Shown here: piece by piece, positions 9,133 through 17,643 of the stretch
How positions within the stretch are numbered: position 1 is the first letter of the stretch
Layout: every line of letters begins with the position of its first letter
Origin: Mucilaginibacter sabulilitoris
GTDB lineage: Bacteria > Bacteroidota > Bacteroidia > Sphingobacteriales > Sphingobacteriaceae
Direction: 5' to 3'
Length of the DNA: 64,000 nt
Assembly: GCF_034262375.1 (NCBI RefSeq)
Contig: NZ_CP139558.1
Span: 7,254,001 to 7,318,000 of the forward strand
The notes under the pieces: model-generated
Database searches by the model: none
Told to the model about the DNA's origin: nothing
Seen by the model: the letters and a program-made list of their open reading frames with translations, nothing else
Translations under genes and position numbers: made by a program

Positions 9133-9347
9133 TTTCTGGTTGTGTAAATCAAATTTAGCTGTTTAGTTTAGCTTTGGTATATCTTTTCAGTTCGACCTGT
9201 AATATTGGTAGGCAATCCCGTAATCCATATAACTCACAAACCAAAAACAGGTAGGAACTTTGTGGTGTTCAATTAGAAATGCATTGGCGGTTAAGTTCCT
9301 TTCTGCTTTCAATCTGGACTGTTTTTTTAATATTTTATATAAACTCC

Positions 9348-10334
9348 ATGAAAACAAGAACATTAGGAAAACAAAGCCTCCAAGTTTCTGAACTGGGCTT
9401 TGGCTGTATGGGACTAAATTTTTCATACGCAAATTCGATCAGTAAAGAGGAGGCTGTTAAAATCATCCGTGCAGCGGTTGAAAAGGGTGTCACTTTTTTT
9501 GATACAGCTGAAGCGTATGGACCTTTTTCCAACGAAGAAATTGTTGGCGAAGCGCTGGCACCATTTCGTAAAGATGTAGTAATTGCCACCAAGTTTGGTT
9601 TTGACATCATTGATAATAAGATGGTTGGCGTAAACAGTCGCCCTGAACATATAAGGCAAGCGGTTGACGGTTCACTGAAAAGGCTTAACGTAGAAGTCAT
9701 CGATCTGCTTTACCAGCATCGTGTTGACCCGAACGTTCCTATCGAAGATGTGGCTGGAACAGTAAAAGAATTGATTGCGGAGGGTAAGGTGATCCATTTC
9801 GGCTTATCGGAAGCGGGATCCGAGACTATTCGCAAGGCGCACGCGGTTCAACCACTGACGGTCGTGCAGAATGAATACTCTATGTGGACCCGCAAGCATG
9901 AAGTAAACGTGTTCCCATTGTTGGAAGAGCTTGGCATCGGTTTGGTCGCTTACAGCCCGCTTGGGAAAGGATTTTTAACAGGTGCGATGAATGAAAACAC
10001 GAAAATCGAAAACAATGATTTTCGTCATCAATTGCCGCGTTTTCAGCCTGATGCTATGAAAGCAAACCAGGCATTGGTGGATTTACTAAAGTCCGTTGCG
10101 AATCAGAAGAATGCGACACCCGCGCAAATAGCACTGGGTTGGGTGCTTGCACAAAAGCCATGGATTGTTCCAATTCCAGGTACAACTAAATTATACCGCC
10201 TCGAAGAAAATCTTGTCGCAACAAGTATTGAATTAACAGCAGATGAATTAAGGGACATTGACCAGGCAGCAGCTAGTATCAGAATTGAAGGCGACCGTTA
10301 CACCGAAGCCTTGGAAAAAACAACAGGGTTATAA
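9348..10334 (+). CDS. Aldo/keto reductase
   Basis: 328 residues from the ATG at 9348, which gives the family's usual start (MKTRTLGKQSLQVSELGFGCMG). An in-frame ATG at 9279 would add 23 hydrophobic residues unlike the family. The catalytic tetrad is visible: D and Y in FFDTAEAYG, K in ATKFGF, and H in LYQHRVD. It reduces aldehydes or ketones with NADPH; the natural substrate is unknown. It is followed after 20 bp by an SDR gene, and the two are likely one operon under the divergent AraC regulator. Confidence 0.92.
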   Translation: MKTRTLGKQSLQVSELGFGCMGLNFSYANSISKEEAVKIIRAAVEKGVTFFDTAEAYGPFSNEEIVGEALAPFRKDVVIATKFGFDIIDNKMVGVNSRPEHIRQAVDGSLKRLNVEVIDLLYQHRVDPNVPIEDVAGTVKELIAEGKVIHFGLSEAGSETIRKAHAVQPLTVVQNEYSMWTRKHEVNVFPLLEELGIGLVAYSPLGKGFLTGAMNENTKIENNDFRHQLPRFQPDAMKANQALVDLLKSVANQKNATPAQIALGWVLAQKPWIVPIPGTTKLYRLEENLVATSIELTADELRDIDQAAASIRIEGDRYTEALEKTTGL

Positions 10335-10354
10335 AATTTAATAATACAAAAAAG

Positions 10355-11197
10355 ATGAATTCGAACAAAGTATGGTTTATCACCGGCGGAAACAAGGGTA
10401 TTGGTGCCGCCATTGTAAAAGAAGCACTAGGGAATGGCTATAATGTAATAGCTGCGGCGAGAAATATTGATAGTGCAAAAGAAACACTTGGGCATCATCC
10501 AAATCTTCTAATAGTTAAACTCGACATTACCAATAATGAGGACGTGAATAACGCTGTGAAGGCCGCGTTAGACCGCTTTGGAAGAATTGATGTATTGATA
10601 AATAACGCTGGTTATGGCTTACTGGGCTATTTCGAAGAAATGTCAGAAACATCAATTCGTAAACAAATCGAGACTAACCTATTTGGTACAATGAAGATCT
10701 CCAGAGCTATCCTTCCCGTAATGCGGAAACAAGGTTCGGGCTTTGTCGTTGTCGTCAGCTCTACGTCAGGAATAAAGGCCGTTGCCGGTAGTTCTGTTTA
10801 CAGTGCATCAAAATTCGCTTTAGAGGGTTGGGTAGAGGGAATGAATATCGACATGAAAAGCTTTGGCATAGGCTTTATGTTATTAGAGCCGGGCGCATTC
10901 CGTACTGACTTTGCCAATGAAAATGCCTCTATGCAATTGCCAGACCTGGAAGTGGAGGGCTATAGTGAAGCTCGTGAAAACCTTGCTCAGATATTCCATA
11001 CCATGAACGGCAATCAGGCCGGCGACCCCGCGAAACTGGCAAGGGGGCTTGTTAAAGTTGTAAAATCAGAAAATCCACCGTTACGTTTACTGATTAGCAA
11101 AGGTGCAATCCCAGCGGTTGAAACCTACTATAAAACACGTTTCGCTGAGTTCGAGCATTGGAAAGAAGTGTCAGTTGATAGTGATTTCGACAAATAA
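10355..11197 (+). CDS. Short-chain dehydrogenase/reductase (SDR)
   Basis: 280 residues of the classical SDR type. The NAD(P) motif TGGNKGIG is at 9-16, the NNAG motif is in LINNAGYG, and the catalytic Ser...YxxxK is in SSTSGIKAVAGSSVYSASK. The C-terminal extension after LEPGAFRTDFA fits the family seen beside aldo/keto reductases in Bacteroidota islands. It is a cytosolic oxidoreductase with unknown substrate. It is the second gene of a probable two-gene operon with the reductase 20 bp upstream. Confidence 0.92.
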   Translation: MNSNKVWFITGGNKGIGAAIVKEALGNGYNVIAAARNIDSAKETLGHHPNLLIVKLDITNNEDVNNAVKAALDRFGRIDVLINNAGYGLLGYFEEMSETSIRKQIETNLFGTMKISRAILPVMRKQGSGFVVVVSSTSGIKAVAGSSVYSASKFALEGWVEGMNIDMKSFGIGFMLLEPGAFRTDFANENASMQLPDLEVEGYSEARENLAQIFHTMNGNQAGDPAKLARGLVKVVKSENPPLRLLISKGAIPAVETYYKTRFAEFEHWKEVSVDSDFDK

Positions 11198-11383
11198 TCA
11201 TAATGATTGTTTGTCTGATTTTATGCCATAATTTTCTTTACATAATCCATAAAAGTGTTTTACATCCGCACTTTTGGAATCACAAAAATAACCCTATGTT
11301 TCCTTTATTATTTTGCAAATATCTCTTTAATAATTGCCAAAATCGCAGAAAGGTGTTCAATCCTGCGCTCTTTATCTCCGCCG

Positions 11384-11426
11384 ATCGATATAACTGACTA
11401 ACTAACAATCAGTTAGTTATATCGAT
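11384..11426. promoter_or_regulatory. Operator-like palindrome 1
   Basis: Arms ATCGATATAACT (11384-11395) and AGTTATATCGAT (11415-11426) are perfect complements. The inner 19 bases add further partial symmetry with ACTAACT/AGTTAGT units. It lies 187 bp after the SDR stop. A TetR-like binding site is inferred from size and symmetry only. Confidence 0.5.
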
Positions 11427-11468
11427 ATTTTAAGAATCGAAAAAGATTTTGAATCTTGCTTTTTTTAA

Positions 11469-11509
11469 TTGAAAAACCCCTTAATTAGCGAAATTAAGGG
11501 GTTTTTCAA
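11469..11509. terminator. Strong bidirectional terminator
   Basis: Perfect 18-bp stem (11469-11486 with 11492-11509) around a 5-nt loop, with CCCC/GGGG in the stem and A-run/T-run on the two outer flanks, so it can work on either strand. It ends the aldo/keto reductase-SDR unit or insulates the stretch. Confidence 0.8.
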
Positions 11510-11657
11510 TTTTAACTCTCTTTAAAAATCAAAAAACAATCACAATTCCATTGCGTCTTTCGTATCGTCTTTTTTTTCCAAAAAAAGATGCTTTCTGACT
11601 TACTTTATTGTAAATGAATGAGTTACAACAAAGTATAAACATGCTTTATAAGAAAAT

Positions 11658-11684
11658 ATAACTATCTAATAATAAGTTAGTTAT
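11658..11684. promoter_or_regulatory. Operator-like palindrome 2
   Basis: 27 nt with imperfect dyad symmetry (ATAACTATCT... / ...AAGTTAGTTAT). Its right half AGTTAGTTAT is identical to 11411-11420 of palindrome 1, so both may bind the same regulator. Confidence 0.45.
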
Positions 11685-11919
11685 GGTTTTTAAAAAAATC
11701 GAGTATAATTCCACTTTAAATCCCAGATATACAGATATATTAAGATGACTTTGAGAGTTACTATGCGGAATGCGGCCGTAATTTTATAGTACTGATGAAA
11801 CAAGTTAAACCTCATGCCTTTATATTGGATTACCTGTGCTACAGCCTTATCCATTCAGGCTTAAACACAAACATCAAAATAAACATGCTGAGACATCTGA
11901 TGGTAGACAAGTAATAGAG

Positions 11920-12327
11920 ATGGTAATAAAGAAGGTAATAGAGATAGTGGCTACCGGTGGTGATGGTAAATTTGCAACTATGAGTATAGATAAAAATACG
12001 CGTTTGATTGATCTGACCGTCGCGGATTTAATGGTCATTATAAAAGAATGCATGACCGGGTTCATGCCGGTTGATGAAACCTTAAATGACGAAGACGAAA
12101 TTGGCGGATACGAGATCGCCGAAACAATAACCGGGTATTCCCCTCAAACGCTTTACCAGTTAAAATCTGCCGGAGAATTACCTTATATAGGTTTACCTGG
12201 CGGGGGTATCCGGTTTTCAAAAAAGATGTTAATGAACTGGTTGCTATCTCATCAAAAGCTTACGCACCAGGAAATAGAGGAAAAAGCGGAAACCCTGAAA
12301 CTTAAGCGTAAGCTGCGAAGAAAATAA
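11920..12327 (+). CDS. Small helix-turn-helix (excisionase/MerR-like) DNA-binding protein
   Basis: 135 residues from the ATG at 11920. An in-frame ATG at 11836 would add 28 residues of odd composition (FRLKHKHQNKH). The C-terminal half shows the winged-helix 'helix_turn_helix_17' pattern: EIAETITGYSPQTLYQLKSAGELPYIG, then GGIRFSKKMLMNWLLSHQ, then a lysine-rich coiled tail. Proteins like this accompany integrated elements in Bacteroidota and act as excisionase or element regulators. It is convergent with the fic gene, 13 bp between the stops. Its presence supports the mobile nature of this stretch. Confidence 0.7.
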   Translation: MVIKKVIEIVATGGDGKFATMSIDKNTRLIDLTVADLMVIIKECMTGFMPVDETLNDEDEIGGYEIAETITGYSPQTLYQLKSAGELPYIGLPGGGIRFSKKMLMNWLLSHQKLTHQEIEEKAETLKLKRKLRRK

Positions 12328-12340
12328 TGTTTACCACAAA

Positions 12341-13462
12341 TTATTCAGATAGTATTCTGTACAGTTCCAGATTTAGGTAATAGTTACCTTTACCGATTAC
12401 CCTCTTTTCCAAAACACCCATTTCCGTTAACTGATCAAGGTATTTTCTGGCGGTATTTTCAGCATAAATACCACCGCTAACAAGGTGCTTTACCCGTGTG
12501 TAAGGTTGGGTAAATATGGCGTTGACCAGCGATTCGGGGCGTGCGATGTCGGTATCTTCGATGATGGCTTTTAAAATGGCATCTTTTGCACTAACGATGT
12601 CGTTGATCTTGTCATAGGTGATGTTCGATGTCACCTCGACAGCTTTCAACATATACAACAACCAGCTCTTCCAACTTCCTCTTTGGGTTACCCCGGCAAG
12701 TCCTGCGTAGTAATCTTCTTTATGGTCCATGATGTAACGGCTTAAAAAAAGGATAGGATAATCCAGCAAGCCTTTTTTGGTCAGATAGTGGATGTTGAAA
12801 ATTCTGCCGGTGCGGCCATTGCCATCCCGGAAAGGGTGTATCGCCTCAAATTGAAAATGGCCAATGGCCATTTTCAACAATGGGTCTATGGCATAAGTTT
12901 TGTCGTCGTTCAAAAATTCGATCAGGTTGTGGAGTTTTGCTTCGACTACTCCTTTGCCCCTTGGCGGCGTGTAGGAAACTTTCCCAGCATTTGGCCCGGT
13001 GCCACCCTCTTTGATAACAATTTGGGCGATGGGTGTTCTGATGCCATCATTAAACTGGCTGACGATCCGGTACATTTTCACGAAGTAATTTTCGTCAAAA
13101 ATCTGCTCTTCCTTTAAATACGTATAACCTTCCCATAAGGCTTCCCGATAATACAGTACTTCTTTGGACGGCCCGTTTAATTGCTGGATTTGTTCTTCAC
13201 TATAGGCCTGGTACAATTCATCATCAGTTGTAAAGATATTTTCTATTGCGCTGGATGCTTTCGCTTCCTGTAAACTAATTGAATTAATAAGCAGCCCTTG
13301 ATTTGGAATGACGATACTTCTGCCCTGTAAGCGGCCAAGCGCGGCTTTGGCATTACCCAATTGACTATAAATTTCGACATCTTCATAGAGGTTTTTGTCA
13401 ATTGGCAGTTCCGGCAAGGTATTCCAGGGAACATTCCGGTCAGGGTTTATTGGGTATGGCAT
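12341..13462 (-). CDS. Fic-family AMP-transferase with N-terminal inhibitory motif
   Basis: 373 residues from the second Met (MPYPINPDRN), chosen because a TATATTTG -7 element ends only 4 bp before it. The layout is Fic_N region, an inhibitory helix with SSAIEN (S70, E74, N75; fits [S/T]xxxE[G/N]), the Fic core with intact motif HPFRDGNGRTGR from H209, and a C-terminal winged helix (PYTRVKHLVSGGIYAENTARKYLDQL). This is a class II Fic protein: it transfers AMP (or another nucleotide part) to a protein OH, held off by its own Glu. Such genes often sit on islands as stress or toxin-like modules. No separate antitoxin gene is seen. The target is unknown; the DNA-binding domain suggests self-regulation. 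Confidence 0.9.
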   Translation of the reverse strand: MPYPINPDRNVPWNTLPELPIDKNLYEDVEIYSQLGNAKAALGRLQGRSIVIPNQGLLINSISLQEAKASSAIENIFTTDDELYQAYSEEQIQQLNGPSKEVLYYREALWEGYTYLKEEQIFDENYFVKMYRIVSQFNDGIRTPIAQIVIKEGGTGPNAGKVSYTPPRGKGVVEAKLHNLIEFLNDDKTYAIDPLLKMAIGHFQFEAIHPFRDGNGRTGRIFNIHYLTKKGLLDYPILFLSRYIMDHKEDYYAGLAGVTQRGSWKSWLLYMLKAVEVTSNITYDKINDIVSAKDAILKAIIEDTDIARPESLVNAIFTQPYTRVKHLVSGGIYAENTARKYLDQLTEMGVLEKRVIGKGNYYLNLELYRILSE

Positions 13463-13466
13463 AATA

Positions 13467-13474
13467 CAAATATA
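13467..13474 (-). promoter_or_regulatory. -7 promoter element of fic
   Basis: On the minus strand it reads TATATTTG, an exact match to the Bacteroidota -7 consensus TAnnTTTG. It ends 4 bp before the chosen fic ATG, so the mRNA would have almost no leader. Confidence 0.5.
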
Positions 13475-13500
13475 TACCATTGACCTTAAAAATTAAATAT

Positions 13501-13532
13501 TTTAATGTCAATGAATTTTATGGCATTAAAAT
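13501..13532. promoter_or_regulatory. Inverted repeat upstream of fic (8-bp arms)
   Basis: TTTTAATG (13501-13508) and CATTAAAA (13525-13532), with a 16-nt spacer, lie 27 bp upstream of the -7 element. Possible operator. Confidence 0.4.
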
Positions 13533-13552
13533 CATCTCGGATGACATTGATT

Positions 13553-13580
13553 ACCTTAAAATAATGCAATTTTAAGGTAT
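13553..13580. promoter_or_regulatory. Perfect 11-bp inverted repeat upstream of fic
   Basis: TACCTTAAAAT (13553-13563) and ATTTTAAGGTA (13570-13580) enclose AATGCA. The half-site ACCTTAAAA also occurs at about 13483-13491 next to the promoter, so three copies of the half-site cover the fic control region. The winged helix at the C-terminus of Fic is a candidate binder. Confidence 0.55.
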
Positions 13581-13673
13581 AACTTAAATTTCGCATTAAC
13601 ACGTCTTTGGAAACCATATTAACATAACGAAGTTTTATTAGGTAATTACTGTCGGTACACTAAATTTTTAAGT

Positions 13674-14345
13674 ATGGCACGTACAAGAATCCCTGAGAAA
13701 AAACAAATATCTATTGGTCGCATGCTTTTAAACGGAGCAATCAATATCAGACAAACCTCCCGGCAATTAGCCATTTCCAGAAACACAGTGAAAAGTTATA
13801 TCAAAAAATACAAGGCACTTGCCGATAACTGTCCAGGCGGAGCAGTTTATCAAGATGCTAGAATTCCCGTTTTCAAAATCGAATATCCACGGAATGATAA
13901 ATATCAGGAATTGATAAATGTCTTGCCATTATTAATAGGTTTAGATAAACCCGCCAGCGCAAAGGATGTCTGACTACGTTATTTGGCTATTTATCCAAAT
14001 GGTTACAATCGCTCCGCGTTTTGCCAGCATTTATCCAAATGGTTAAAAGAGAACAAAGTCGTGCTTCGTAACTTTTCGCAAGTGCTTACAATATCTGCGG
14101 AAGACTTAAAAATATTAAAACGATGGCGTAGATCCTCCGACAGACGTAAATGGGAACGGTCAGTGGTCATCATGGAGTCTTTTCATTTTAAATCCGCCGC
14201 TGATATTGCTATTAAGGTAGATCGCGGCACTGATAAAGTATCGGATTGGATCAGGGACTACAAAGCAAAAGGCATTAAAGGATTGGAAAAGCAACCCCGT
14301 CGTGCGAATAAGGATATCATAAACGTGCTATTGATAATAAACTGA
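13674..14345 (+). pseudogene. Broken chimeric transposase (IS21 IstA-like start, IS630-like HTH)
   Basis: One frame, split by an in-frame TGA at 13971-13973. The first part (99 aa) has the IstA-type HTH (ISIGRMLLNGAINIRQTSRQLAISRNTVKSYIKKY). After the stop the same frame continues with the IstA-like YPNGYNRSAFCQHLSKWLKEN, then switches at about 14080 to a different HTH block (SAEDLKILKRWRRSSDRRKWERSVV...IRDYKAKGIKGLEKQPRR) like IS630/winged-helix transposases. No DDE catalytic core follows. It is a dead remnant of at least two insertion sequences. The sequence TGTCGGTACACTAAA just upstream (13649-13663) may be an old IS end. Confidence 0.7.
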
Positions 14346-14626
14346 AGAATAAAATACAAGGCATAGCTACCGCGGTTAACCAGGCTGCTATAAATAAAAC
14401 TTACAATGAAAGTGATCAATTATAAATCAATGAAGAACAGGGACGGTTGTTGCAATTTTTTCAACATGCCGGAAAATTGAAAGAGCTTTTTCACCAAAGT
14501 CAGCGAAGGGATTTATAAATTCTTCACATCGACTACTAATCAGTAATATGTTTCATTATTGCCGTTAAATGTTTCGGTAAGTCATTAGGCTATATTCTAT
14601 TTTTGTACAGTTAACAAACACGGATT
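14346..14626. other. Decayed coding sequence, then spacer
   Basis: The plus frame at about 14342-14515 reads in protein-like pieces (IQGIATAVNQAAINKTYNES, then LLQFFQHAGKLKELFHQSQRRD) broken by stops. It looks like the tail of a decayed mobile-element gene; the family is not recognised. The last ~110 bp precede the AraC gene and show no clear promoter. Confidence 0.35.
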
Positions 14627-15484
14627 TTGGCAACGAGCAAAACATATAACATACCGTCTTTTCTGAAATATATCAATGTAAAGGGTAATAACAGTGATTT
14701 AATACAGGTTGTCCATTATGATAAGCATCCTGATATTTTATTAAAATCGCTCCCGGCCCAGATCGACTTTTACTTATTGGCCTTAAAAGACAAAATAGAA
14801 GTACAGTCGCCTATTGAAAGTATGTCAGATTGTTATCTTTTCCTTGATAAACCGGGAAACACCGTAGCATGGGATTTGAAAAATCCTTTTTCCGGTTATG
14901 CGATATTTATTAATAAAAAGTTATTGGACAAAACGGTTAAAGATATTTCATTTGCCAATTATGACCGCCATGAAGCCTTATTTTTAACACAGGAAGAAAA
15001 AGATACCCTGTATGATCTGTTTTCAAAATCCTATAAGGAGTATGAAAAAGAAAGCTTTTCAAAAGAAGTACTGCTTTCCTATGCATCACTTATCCTTTCT
15101 TATACACAGATTTACTACGAACGTCAATTTGAAGCCCGGAGTAAAGTTTACAATAAAGTCGTTGCCAATTTTTACCAACAGTTAGACACCTGTTTAAATA
15201 ATCCAAAAGGATTGTCTGAACTCCCGTCGGTAGCCTATTTTGCAGAAAAAGCAAACCTGTCCACCAATTATTTTGGTGATCTGATCAAACATTTTACGGG
15301 TACTTCGCCTATTGACCACATACACGAAGGTATAATACAGCTGGCAAAAAATAAGCTGCGGCAGACCAGGCTATCCGTAAGTGAAATTGGTTATAGCTTA
15401 GGCTTTGACTATCCTACCTATTTTGCAAGGTTCTTTCGCCAGCAAACAGGAATATCGCCTAAAGTATTCAGAAATCAGGGATGA
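14627..15484 (+). CDS. AraC-family transcriptional regulator
   Basis: 285 residues, starting at TTG 14627; no ATG is near, and the next Met is 65 codons in, past the conserved start of the sensing domain. The C-terminal ~100 residues are the AraC double HTH (ANLSTNYFGDLIKHFTG and VSEIGYSLGFDYPTYFARFFRQQTGISPKVFR). The N-terminal part is a cupin-like ligand region. It reads towards two hydrolase genes, a cupin gene and an NAD(P)-binding protein gene, which it probably controls. It is a distant sister of the AraC protein at 8233-9132. Confidence 0.87.
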   Translation: MATSKTYNIPSFLKYINVKGNNSDLIQVVHYDKHPDILLKSLPAQIDFYLLALKDKIEVQSPIESMSDCYLFLDKPGNTVAWDLKNPFSGYAIFINKKLLDKTVKDISFANYDRHEALFLTQEEKDTLYDLFSKSYKEYEKESFSKEVLLSYASLILSYTQIYYERQFEARSKVYNKVVANFYQQLDTCLNNPKGLSELPSVAYFAEKANLSTNYFGDLIKHFTGTSPIDHIHEGIIQLAKNKLRQTRLSVSEIGYSLGFDYPTYFARFFRQQTGISPKVFRNQG

Positions 15485-15702
15485 ATTAGTTCAATCTGAC
15501 TGTTTCTATTTAACCCTTTATCTTTTCAATAATCTTAATTACTTAGAAGCAGCCTTTCGTTTGCTTCTTTTTTTTGTGATAGATGCTAATTCAGCAATCA
15601 GTAAAATGTTTCAGTCTTAGAGTGATATGTTTTCGTTTACCGCCTGCTGCTCACACTAATTTTGTCTTATCAAAATGAGTAATACATAAAAAAGCAAATA
15701 TC

Positions 15703-16623
15703 ATGTCACAGCAAAAAAACAATTTCAAAAACAGTAACAACGGAAACATCACGATGTCGGCCGTTATCAATTTTCCTGAAGGATTTAATGAGAACCAAAA
15801 ATACCCTGTTATCGTGGTTTCACATCCGGGCGGTGGTGTTAAGGAACAGGCATCGGGATTGTACGCTAAGAAGCTGGCAGAAAAAGGGTTTGTGGCCATT
15901 GCCTATGATGCATCTTATCAGGGGGAAAGTACCGGGGAGCCACGTCAATTGGAAAACCCGTACATCCGTACAGAGGATGTAAGTGCAGTAATAGATTATC
16001 TGACCACATTGCCTTATGTTGACCAGGACAACATCGGTGCTATGGGAATTTGTGCAGGTGCAGGTTATACCGCCAATGCAGCGATAAACGACCACCGTAT
16101 CAAAGCCGTAGGAATGGTAAGTGCTGTTAATATCGGTTCAATGTTCAGAAACGGCTGGGAAAACAATGTGAAGGATGCAGATGCACTTCCATATCTTGTA
16201 GCTGGTTCCAATGCCAGAACCGCAGATGCAAAAGAAGGAATCCAGACCGTTCCGTTAGCACCAATGAAAGAAGAAGATGCTCCTAACGAAGAATTGAGAG
16301 AAGCATGGGAATATTACCATACAGATCGTTGTCAGTATCCTACAGCTCCTGGGTTTGCCACAGCGAGAAGTTTAACCCAGATTATTTCTTATGATGCTTA
16401 TAACAAAGCAGAAGCATTCTTTACACAACCTTTATTGGCGATAGTCGGTAGCAATGCAGGCAGTGCATGGATGAGTGAAGACCTGCTTAGCCGTGCCGCT
16501 TCAGCAGACAAAACCAAATACGTGGTGGAAGGAGCCAATCACATGACCATGTATGACGGTGAAAAAGAAGTAAATAAAGCCATTGGTCAGTTGGCACCCT
16601 TCTTCAAGAAAAACCTTGCATAA
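15703..16623 (+). CDS. Alpha/beta hydrolase, dienelactone-hydrolase-like with Cys nucleophile
   Basis: 306 residues. The nucleophile elbow is GICAGAG, so the nucleophile is cysteine as in dienelactone hydrolases and the YcjY group. The oxyanion-side HPGGG (VVSHPGGGVKEQ) and the acidic and His positions (VEGANHMTMYDG near the C-terminus) are visible. No signal peptide, so cytosolic. It forms a tandem pair with the gene at 16702, which shares about the same length and motifs (YDASYQGES against FDASFQGES). Reaction unknown; ester or lactone cleavage is the likely class. Confidence 0.85.
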   Translation: MSQQKNNFKNSNNGNITMSAVINFPEGFNENQKYPVIVVSHPGGGVKEQASGLYAKKLAEKGFVAIAYDASYQGESTGEPRQLENPYIRTEDVSAVIDYLTTLPYVDQDNIGAMGICAGAGYTANAAINDHRIKAVGMVSAVNIGSMFRNGWENNVKDADALPYLVAGSNARTADAKEGIQTVPLAPMKEEDAPNEELREAWEYYHTDRCQYPTAPGFATARSLTQIISYDAYNKAEAFFTQPLLAIVGSNAGSAWMSEDLLSRAASADKTKYVVEGANHMTMYDGEKEVNKAIGQLAPFFKKNLA

Positions 16624-16643
16624 TTAAACACCATCTTTTAAGA

Positions 16644-16680
16644 AAGCCAGGTGAGGTATGAAAGCACCCTCAGGCTTTTT
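16644..16680 (+). terminator. Hairpin between the paired hydrolase genes
   Basis: AAGCC...GGCTT with inner GGTG/CACC pairing and a following T-run, 20 bp after the first hydrolase stop. It may end or weaken transcription before the second hydrolase gene. Confidence 0.5.
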
Positions 16681-16701
16681 AAATCTTAAAAAAATTGAAC
16701 A

Positions 16702-17628
16702 ATGAGTACACAAGCAATAAAATTCAAGAATATAGCCTGGGATAATGCAGGAATTTTGCACTTCCCTGCTGATTTTGACGAAAACAAAAAATATGCAACT
16801 GTTGTAACCATGCACCCTATAGGAAGCTGTAAAGAACAGACAGCAGGTAATGTATATGGTAAAGCATTGGCAGAAGCAGGCTTTATAGTTTTGGCTTTTG
16901 ATGCCTCTTTTCAGGGAGAAAGTGGCGGAACGCCGAGATACATCGAAAATCCATATCACCGAACAGATGATGTGCGATATGCCATTGACTATCTCGAAAC
17001 ACTTCCATACGTAGATGCTGACAAAATCGGTATTCTTGGTGTATGTGGCGGTGGTGCTTATTCACTAAATATTGCCATGACCGAACGCCGTATCAAAGCC
17101 GTTGTATCCATTACAGGGGTTAACTTTGGTCGTTTGCTCCGTGATGGTTTTGCAGGCGGAAGCCCGATGGAAGTATTGAGCAAAGTCGCTACGCAACGTT
17201 CTGCGGAAGCGAAAGGTGGGGATTTATTGACCATCAATATGCTGCCGGATAGCGTAGAAGCAGGAAAAGCAGCAGGTATCGAAGATATAGACGTGCTGGA
17301 AGCTACTGATTATTACAAGACTTCTCGTGGTCAGACCAAGGGCGGAGCGACCAGTGCCGTGTATTCCCGTATGGGTGTCGGAATGGGTTGGGATGCTTTC
17401 TACCTGTCTGAAACTTTACTGACACAGCCTATCCTTGTGGTAATCGGTGACAAGCCGGGAGGTTTTGGGGCATTCAGGGACGGGTATGAAATTGTTCGCC
17501 GTGCCGCTTCAGCAAAAAAAGAGCTTTTGGTTATCAAAGGGTTTTCTCACTACGACCTGTACGACCAGCCGGAGCCTGTGAAACAGGCATTGGAGAAAGC
17601 TATTCCTTTCTTTAAAGAAAATCTCTAA
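16702..17628 (+). CDS. Alpha/beta hydrolase, paralogue of the preceding gene
   Basis: 308 residues. Nucleophile elbow GVCGGGA with cysteine, HPIGS in the oxyanion region, a conserved FDASFQGESGG, and the terminal His in IKGFSHYDLYD. Same fold and length as the gene at 15703; the pair probably arose by duplication and now differs across the cap region (residues ~150-230). Cytosolic. The cupin gene starts 15 bp later. Probably part of one AraC-controlled catabolic or detoxifying unit. Confidence 0.85.
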   Translation: MSTQAIKFKNIAWDNAGILHFPADFDENKKYATVVTMHPIGSCKEQTAGNVYGKALAEAGFIVLAFDASFQGESGGTPRYIENPYHRTDDVRYAIDYLETLPYVDADKIGILGVCGGGAYSLNIAMTERRIKAVVSITGVNFGRLLRDGFAGGSPMEVLSKVATQRSAEAKGGDLLTINMLPDSVEAGKAAGIEDIDVLEATDYYKTSRGQTKGGATSAVYSRMGVGMGWDAFYLSETLLTQPILVVIGDKPGGFGAFRDGYEIVRRAASAKKELLVIKGFSHYDLYDQPEPVKQALEKAIPFFKENL

Positions 17629-17643
17629 TCATTAAAATACGAA

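Larger units (their letters stand above)
11198..11919. other. Gene-free 0.7 kb with terminator and two operator-like palindromes
   Basis: No gene with recognisable features is seen. It contains a long palindrome at 11384-11426, a perfect terminator hairpin at 11469-11509 and a second related palindrome at 11658-11684. The palindromes share the half-site AGTTAGTTAT, typical in style of TetR-family operators, but no TetR gene is present. The stretch may be what is left after loss of a regulated gene. Confidence 0.55.

Noticed and set aside
11203..11397. 64-residue open frame after the SDR gene
   Set aside because: It ends within the operator-like palindrome, has low-complexity, Asn/Phe/His-rich sequence and no known motif.
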